From Streptomyces diastatochromogenes (GTDB lineage: Bacteria > Actinomycetota > Actinomycetes > Streptomycetales > Streptomycetaceae), in NCBI GenBank assembly GCA_001550305.1, contig LRTP01000342.1, positions 1 through 44,271 of the forward strand: DNA of 44,271 bases. The letters run 5' to 3'. Shown here one piece after another: positions 40,546 to 44,271 of the stretch. The notes below the pieces were generated by a model that was not told where the DNA came from, did not search any database, and saw only the letters and a list, made by a program, of their open reading frames with translations. Numbering within the stretch: position 1 is the first letter of the stretch; every line of letters begins with the position of its first letter. A program made the position numbers and the translations under genes.

Positions 40546-42162
40546 TCAGCCCATCGGCGCGTGCTCGGGTGAGGGCGTCGGCGCGCCGGCCCATCCGTGC
40601 AGGGCGGCTTCGAGGCCGGTGGTGGCGGCGACGTCGGTGGTGTCGGAGGCCCAGGCGACCACCCCGTCGGGGCGTACCAAGACCCCGGTCGGCGTCGCGT
40701 GGTCGTCGGTCACGATGCGCACTCGCCCGGCCCAGGCCGCGGCGAGGCGGGCGAAGGTGCCGTCCGGAGTGCGGTCGAGCAGCAGGAACCCGCCGCCGTG
40801 ACCGTGGTCGGACAGACGGGAACCGTCCGTCAGCCACAGGTCGGGGACGTAGCGGCCGACCAGCGGGTGGTCGCCGGGAAGGTCTATGCGCTGCGTGACG
40901 CCGGAGATCTTCTTGACCGCGTAGGTCGTGCCGTCCCGGGTGCTCAGCAGATCGGCGACGACCTCCCGGAGCGCGGCCGACTTGGCGTCCCCGCGCATCA
41001 CCCCGATCTGGGCCCGCGTCCAGTCCAGCACCCAGGCGCCCAGGGGACGGCGCTCGGCGTCGTAGGTGTCGAGCAGCCCTTCGGGTGCCCACCCGGCGAC
41101 CACGGCACCGAGCTTCCAACCGAGGTTCATCGCGTCGCCGATCCCGAGATTGAGCCCCTGGCCGCCGAACGGTGAGTGCACGTGCGCGGCATCGCCGGCC
41201 AGAAGCACCCGTCCCGACCGGTAGGTCGCGGCCTGGCGGGCGTTGTCCGTCCAGCGGGTCGCGGCGCCGCGCAGCGCGGTCACTGTGACGTCGGAGCCCG
41301 AGACCCGGCGCAGACTGGCCTGCAACTCCTCAAGAGTGACCGGCGCCATGGGGGTCCCCCCGCGCGAGCGAAGCCGAGCATGGCGGAGGTCGGCGGGAGC
41401 GCCGCCGAACTCCACGGTGACCACCCGTCCGGGCTGTGGCCCGTAGCGGTATGCCCCCCGGGTCGACCACACCCATCCGTTCGCGAGCTTCTCCGGGTCG
41501 GCGATGTCGGCGACCGCCAGGTGTCCGGTGAGTTCGGGGTCGGTGCCGGGGAAGTCGATGTCCGCGAGGCGGCGTACGGTGCTGCGCCCGCCGTCGCACC
41601 CGACCAGCCACCCGGTGCGCACCGTGCCGGCCGTGGTGCCGACGAGCACGCCGTCGCCGGTGTCTTCGAGCGCGGTGACCTCCACCCCGCGACGCACCGG
41701 TACGCCGAGTCGCGCGACATGCTCGGCCAGCAGCTCCTCCAGCTCACGCTGCGGCACCATCCTCGCCCCGTCGACCGCGGCGTGCGCGGCGAGGTCGGCA
41801 TCGGACCAGTCCACGAGGCCGGCGTCGAGGACCATCCCCGCGAAATGCCCGGTGAACCGTGACGCGTGCGCTCGCCGACCACCTCCGGGCCGCTGGTCGT
41901 CGGCCATGGGAGCGAACGACCCCACCCGCTCGAGCATCTCTCGCTGCACGCTCTCGGCGGCGGGCAGCAGGCCGCGGCGGTCGAGCGCCTCGGCCGTCGG
42001 CACGTTGATCGACCCCGCCTTCATCGCCTCGGACGGCTCGGCCAGTCGCTCGAGCACCTGCACCGTCGCCCCGGAGAGCGCCAGCTCCGCGGCGAGCACG
42101 AGGCCCACCGGCCCGGCTCCGACCACGGTCACGTCCACATCCTGGTCCACATCGATATTCAC
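40546..42162 (-). CDS. FAD-dependent class A monooxygenase
   Basis: A 538-residue flavoprotein hydroxylase of the PHBH fold. The dinucleotide-binding motif is VTVVGAGPVGLVLAAELALS (residues about 9-28). The DG motif is GWLVGCDGGRSTVRRLADID, and the GD motif is GRVLLAGDAAHVHSPFGGQG followed by LNLGIGDAMNLGWKLG. The C-terminal third (FLLLDRTPDGTFARLA, RVRIVTDDHATPTGVLVRPD) is a thioredoxin-like domain as in polyketide and rifampicin hydroxylases. It hydroxylates an aromatic compound with NAD(P)H and oxygen; a role in drug inactivation or tailoring is possible. The GTG at 42162 sits inside the operator and matches the predicted transcription start, so the message is probably leaderless. Divergent TetR. 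Confidence 0.93.
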   Translation of the reverse strand: MNIDVDQDVDVTVVGAGPVGLVLAAELALSGATVQVLERLAEPSEAMKAGSINVPTAEALDRRGLLPAAESVQREMLERVGSFAPMADDQRPGGGRRAHASRFTGHFAGMVLDAGLVDWSDADLAAHAAVDGARMVPQRELEELLAEHVARLGVPVRRGVEVTALEDTGDGVLVGTTAGTVRTGWLVGCDGGRSTVRRLADIDFPGTDPELTGHLAVADIADPEKLANGWVWSTRGAYRYGPQPGRVVTVEFGGAPADLRHARLRSRGGTPMAPVTLEELQASLRRVSGSDVTVTALRGAATRWTDNARQAATYRSGRVLLAGDAAHVHSPFGGQGLNLGIGDAMNLGWKLGAVVAGWAPEGLLDTYDAERRPLGAWVLDWTRAQIGVMRGDAKSAALREVVADLLSTRDGTTYAVKKISGVTQRIDLPGDHPLVGRYVPDLWLTDGSRLSDHGHGGGFLLLDRTPDGTFARLAAAWAGRVRIVTDDHATPTGVLVRPDGVVAWASDTTDVAATTGLEAALHGWAGAPTPSPEHAPMG

Positions 42163-42194
42163 GAACAGCGTTCTATATACGAACGCTGTTCGTG
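42160..42194. promoter_or_regulatory. Perfect 14-bp inverted-repeat operator with leaderless promoters
   Basis: CACGAACAGCGTTC (42160-42173) and its exact complement (42181-42194) flank a 7-bp spacer TATATAC. On the minus strand TTGACA (42198-42193), a 17-nt spacer and TAGAAC (42175-42170) form a promoter that would start transcription about at the monooxygenase GTG (42162). On the plus strand TATAGT at 42201-42206 is 6 nt before the TetR GTG. The repeat covers the core of one promoter and the -35 region of the other. Confidence 0.85.
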
Positions 42195-42212
42195 TCAAGT
42201 TATAGTGGTCGG

Positions 42213-42935
42213 GTGAACCCGAGAGAACGACGCGCGGCGCGCCACCAACTGCCGAATCCCGAGGTCGAAGCCGCCCCCAGGCAGCGGCGCCGCAAGGCCC
42301 CGATCACCGTGGACCAGGTCGTCGACACCGCGTTGGGCGTGATCGCCACAGAGGGCTACGAGGCCCTGACCATGCGCCGACTGGCCGGCGCGCTCGACAC
42401 CGGACCCGCCTCGCTCTACGCCCACGTGGTCAACAAGGCCGACCTCGACGAACTGCTCATCGCGCGGCTGTGCGCCGAGCTCGTACCACCCCAGCCCGAC
42501 CCCGCAGCCTGGCGGGAGCAGATCCGCAGCGTGTGCACCCAGTTGCGCGACCAGTACCTGAAGTACCCCGGAATCTCCCGCGCCGCGCTCGCCATGGCCC
42601 CCACGGACCTCGAGACCCTGCGCGTCAGCGAAGGAATGCTGGCGATCCTCATCGCCGGCGGCGTCGCCCCGCAGGCCGCCGCCTGGGCCATCGACGCCCT
42701 CTTGCTGTACGTGGCCGCGTACTGTCTGGAGATCTCCATCCTGGATCAGCGCAAGGTCCACAACGAGGCGGACTGGGTGGTCGACACCGACGAACTCCAG
42801 CGCCGACTGACCGCACTGCCTGCCGAGGTCTTCCCTCACACCACCCGCTACGCGGCCGAGCTCACCGCCGGTGCGGGCCACGACCGGTTCGACTTCACGC
42901 TCGCCCTGATGATCGACGGGCTCTCCCACCGCTAG
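42213..42935 (+). CDS. TetR-family repressor (tetracycline-repressor-like C-terminus)
   Basis: A 240-residue regulator. A basic N-terminal tail (RERRAARHQLPNPEVEAAP RQRRRK) precedes the helix-turn-helix TVDQVVDTALGVIATEGYEA, LTMRRLAGALDTGPASLYAH, VVNKADLDELLIARL. The GPASLYAHV recognition segment and the long C-terminal helical domain (LAMAPTDLETLRVSEGMLAI, AAAWAIDALLLYVAAYCLEI) are characteristic of the class with a TetR_C-type ligand pocket. The GTG at 42213 follows a -10 TATAGT by 6 nt, hence leaderless. It is divergent from the flavin monooxygenase and shares its operator, so it should repress both until the monooxygenase substrate or a related drug binds. Confidence 0.92.
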   Translation: MNPRERRAARHQLPNPEVEAAPRQRRRKAPITVDQVVDTALGVIATEGYEALTMRRLAGALDTGPASLYAHVVNKADLDELLIARLCAELVPPQPDPAAWREQIRSVCTQLRDQYLKYPGISRAALAMAPTDLETLRVSEGMLAILIAGGVAPQAAAWAIDALLLYVAAYCLEISILDQRKVHNEADWVVDTDELQRRLTALPAEVFPHTTRYAAELTAGAGHDRFDFTLALMIDGLSHR

Positions 42936-44170
42936 CCAGACGTCACCGTGGTGTGACTGGAGGTCAGTTCACGGTTGCCGGGCGAAGCGCGGGTACGACC
43001 GTGAAGGCCGTCCACGACGCGCGTTCGACGACCAGGCGTCGCAGCATGCGTACCTGACGGGGGGGTGTTCCAGCCGAGTACGCCGACCACCCTCCCTTGG
43101 TGACCGTAGGCGGCCGCGAAGCAGCCGTCGACCGGGTCGCCGTGGACGATCCGCACATCCGCGTCGGGTGGGAAGACGCCGTACGCCTGGATCCTGGTGT
43201 CGTACTGGTCCGTCCAGAAGTAGGGTACGGGGGCGAACGGTTTGGCGTCGCCGAGCAGGTTGCCGGCCGCGGCCATGGCCTGTTCGGTGGCGTTCATGCG
43301 GTGTTCCAGCCGCATGCGGGTGCCGAAGTGCGGGTTGTGCCAGGAGGCGACGTCTCCGGCGGCGTAGATGCCGGGTGCGGCCTGGCACAGCGCGTCGCAC
43401 TCCACACCGCCCCGCAGTCGCAGGCTCGAGCCGGTCAGCCAGCGGGTCGCGGGCGTGGAGCCGAGGGCCAGGACGACGACGTCGGCCGACAGCGTGGTGC
43501 CGTCGCCGAGTTCCACCCCGGTCACCCGGCCGCCCGCTCCGCGCAGCCGGCGCACCGGTGTCCCGCAGCGCAGGCGCGTGCCGTGGTCGCGGTGCAGGTC
43601 GGCGACGAGCGCGCCGATACGGTCGCCGAACGGGCGCCGTACGGGGACGGGCTCCGGCTCGACCACGGTCACCTCCAAGCCCATGGTCCGGGCTGCCGCG
43701 GCGACTTCGGTGCCGAGGAACCCGGCGCCGACCACGACCACCCGGGGCCCGGTGAGCAGCGCGGCGCGTAGGCCGAGAGCGTCGTCGAGCGTGCGCAGGA
43801 CGTGGACTCCGTCGAGATCACTGTCGGGAAGGTGCCGGGGGGTCACACCGGTAGCGATGATCAGACCGTCGAAGCCGATGCTCTCGTCGTTGCCGAGGCG
43901 CACTTGGCCGCCCTCCACGTCGAGGGCGGTGGCGCGCTGTCCGAATCGCAGGTCGGCTTCGAGCCGTGCCAGGTCCTGCAGGGAGCGCAGGGTGGCCCGT
44001 TCGGGCTTCCAGGCGCCGGTGAGGATCTGCTTGGACAGCGGCGGCCGGTCGTACGGCGGATGCGGCTCCTCGCCGATCAGGGTGAGGTCGCCGCCCCAGC
44101 CTCGGCGGCGGAGGGCTTCGGCCGCGGTCAGGCCTGCGGCCGAGGCTCCGACGACGACGATCCGCTTCAC
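42932..44170 (-). CDS. FAD-dependent ferredoxin/rubredoxin reductase-like protein, frameshifted C-terminus
   Basis: A flavoprotein of the BphA4/ferredoxin reductase type. The FAD motif is VVVGASAAGLTAAEALRRRG (residues about 4-23), PPYDRPPLSKQIL and LIIATGVTPRHLP follow, and the NADH motif is VVVVGAGFLGTEVAAAARTM. GIYAAGDVASW is the second FAD site; RLEHRMNATEQAMAAAGNLL and PYFWTDQYDTRIQAYG form the C-terminal domain. At a run of seven G (43059-43065 on the plus strand) the frame leaves the family pattern. Removing one base restores PRQVRMLRRLVVERASWTAF, ending at 42964, so the last 40 residues as read are spurious. It could deliver electrons to a P450 or dioxygenase. The GTG start overlaps the stop of an upstream gene. 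Confidence 0.88.
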   Translation of the reverse strand: MKRIVVVGASAAGLTAAEALRRRGWGGDLTLIGEEPHPPYDRPPLSKQILTGAWKPERATLRSLQDLARLEADLRFGQRATALDVEGGQVRLGNDESIGFDGLIIATGVTPRHLPDSDLDGVHVLRTLDDALGLRAALLTGPRVVVVGAGFLGTEVAAAARTMGLEVTVVEPEPVPVRRPFGDRIGALVADLHRDHGTRLRCGTPVRRLRGAGGRVTGVELGDGTTLSADVVVLALGSTPATRWLTGSSLRLRGGVECDALCQAAPGIYAAGDVASWHNPHFGTRMRLEHRMNATEQAMAAAGNLLGDAKPFAPVPYFWTDQYDTRIQAYGVFPPDADVRIVHGDPVDGCFAAAYGHQGRVVGVLGWNTPPSGTHAATPGRRTRVVDGLHGRTRASPGNRELTSSHTTVTSG

Positions 44171-44271
44171 TGCTTGTCCCCGTTACCGTCTTCGTGGCCT
44201 CGTAATGAGGCTCCCGGCCTTCGGCCCCGGTATGACTTGGTCCCCCAGTCGAGATGATCGAAAAGGTGGTG
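44167..44271 (-). CDS. 3' end of an unidentified gene (partial)
   Basis: The minus strand is open from the window edge and reads HHLFDHLDWGTKSYRGRRPG ASLRGHEDGNGDKQ before a TGA at 44167-44169 that overlaps the GTG of the reductase (GTGA). The overlap suggests a coupled upstream gene, perhaps the oxygenase that the reductase serves, but these 34 residues do not identify a family. Confidence 0.4.
   Translation of the reverse strand, partial: HHLFDHLDWGTKSYRGRRPGASLRGHEDGNGDKQ

Noticed and set aside
42974-43771. Plus-strand open frames within the ferredoxin-reductase-like gene
   Set aside because: They show no domain and mirror the codon bias of the minus-strand gene.
1-44271. CRISPR arrays, tRNA or rRNA genes, and phage or plasmid genes
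   Set aside because: No regularly spaced repeats with unique spacers, no tRNA cloverleaf or rRNA sequence, and no capsid, terminase, integrase or replication genes were recognised.
1-44271. A natural-product biosynthetic cluster
   Set aside because: P450, SnoaL-like, SDR, flavin monooxygenase and acyl-CoA ligase genes occur, but no polyketide synthase, peptide synthetase, terpene cyclase or RiPP core is present, and the enzymes are separated by unrelated genes and debris with separate regulators.

Overview
The DNA is very GC-rich, with strong third-position GC bias. Its gene families (MmyB-type XRE regulators, SigE-family and ECF42 sigma factors, CU044_5270 proteins, TetR-controlled oxidoreductases, leaderless promoters) point to a Streptomyces or a close streptomycete relative. 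No phage, plasmid-replication, tRNA, rRNA or CRISPR locus was seen. Many broken genes and insertion-sequence fragments sit between intact accessory enzymes. This is what an accessory or chromosome-arm region looks like, although position on the replicon cannot be read from the window.

Left part (1-8.8 kb): a decayed DUF1963 gene and an IS630 scrap. Then comes a divergent methionine aminopeptidase / XRE regulator pair sharing a palindromic operator, a decayed DUF1259 (LppY/LpqO) gene translationally coupled to an intact cytochrome P450, a double-GNAT protein behind four 11-bp tandem repeats, and a frameshifted hypothetical gene abutting an IS5-type transposase remnant.

Middle (8.9-25.4 kb): an NAD(P)-binding protein and an aldo/keto reductase controlled by a divergent TetR, an ECF sigma factor with a CU044_5270 membrane partner, a DinB-like protein, a DJ-1/PfpI protein, IS630 and TetR-like fragments, and a YCII/ECF42 sigma pair. 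These are followed by a decayed SDR and MmyB pair beside an intact MmyB regulator, a secreted SnoaL-like protein, two SDR genes and an amino-acid permease.

Right part (25.4-44.3 kb): another transposase remnant, then VOC, TetR, alpha/beta hydrolase, aldo/keto reductase, quinone oxidoreductase, acyl-CoA ligase and HAD genes. A SigE-type sigma factor and a Ser/Thr/Pro-rich membrane protein come next, followed by two coupled membrane-associated glycosyltransferases. After these lie an AhpD-like gene divergent from an unusual in-frame pirin-GNAT fusion and a 600-bp patchwork of gene fragments. The window ends with an FAD monooxygenase / TetR pair sharing a perfect long inverted repeat, and an FAD-dependent ferredoxin-reductase-like gene with a probable homopolymer frameshift.

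The recurring design is a redox or small-molecule enzyme next to a one-component repressor, with the operator visible between divergent genes. I found no clear new multi-gene defence or biosynthetic system. The best leads are the Map/XRE module, the three readable operators, the pirin-GNAT fusion, and recombination scars that join unrelated gene halves.
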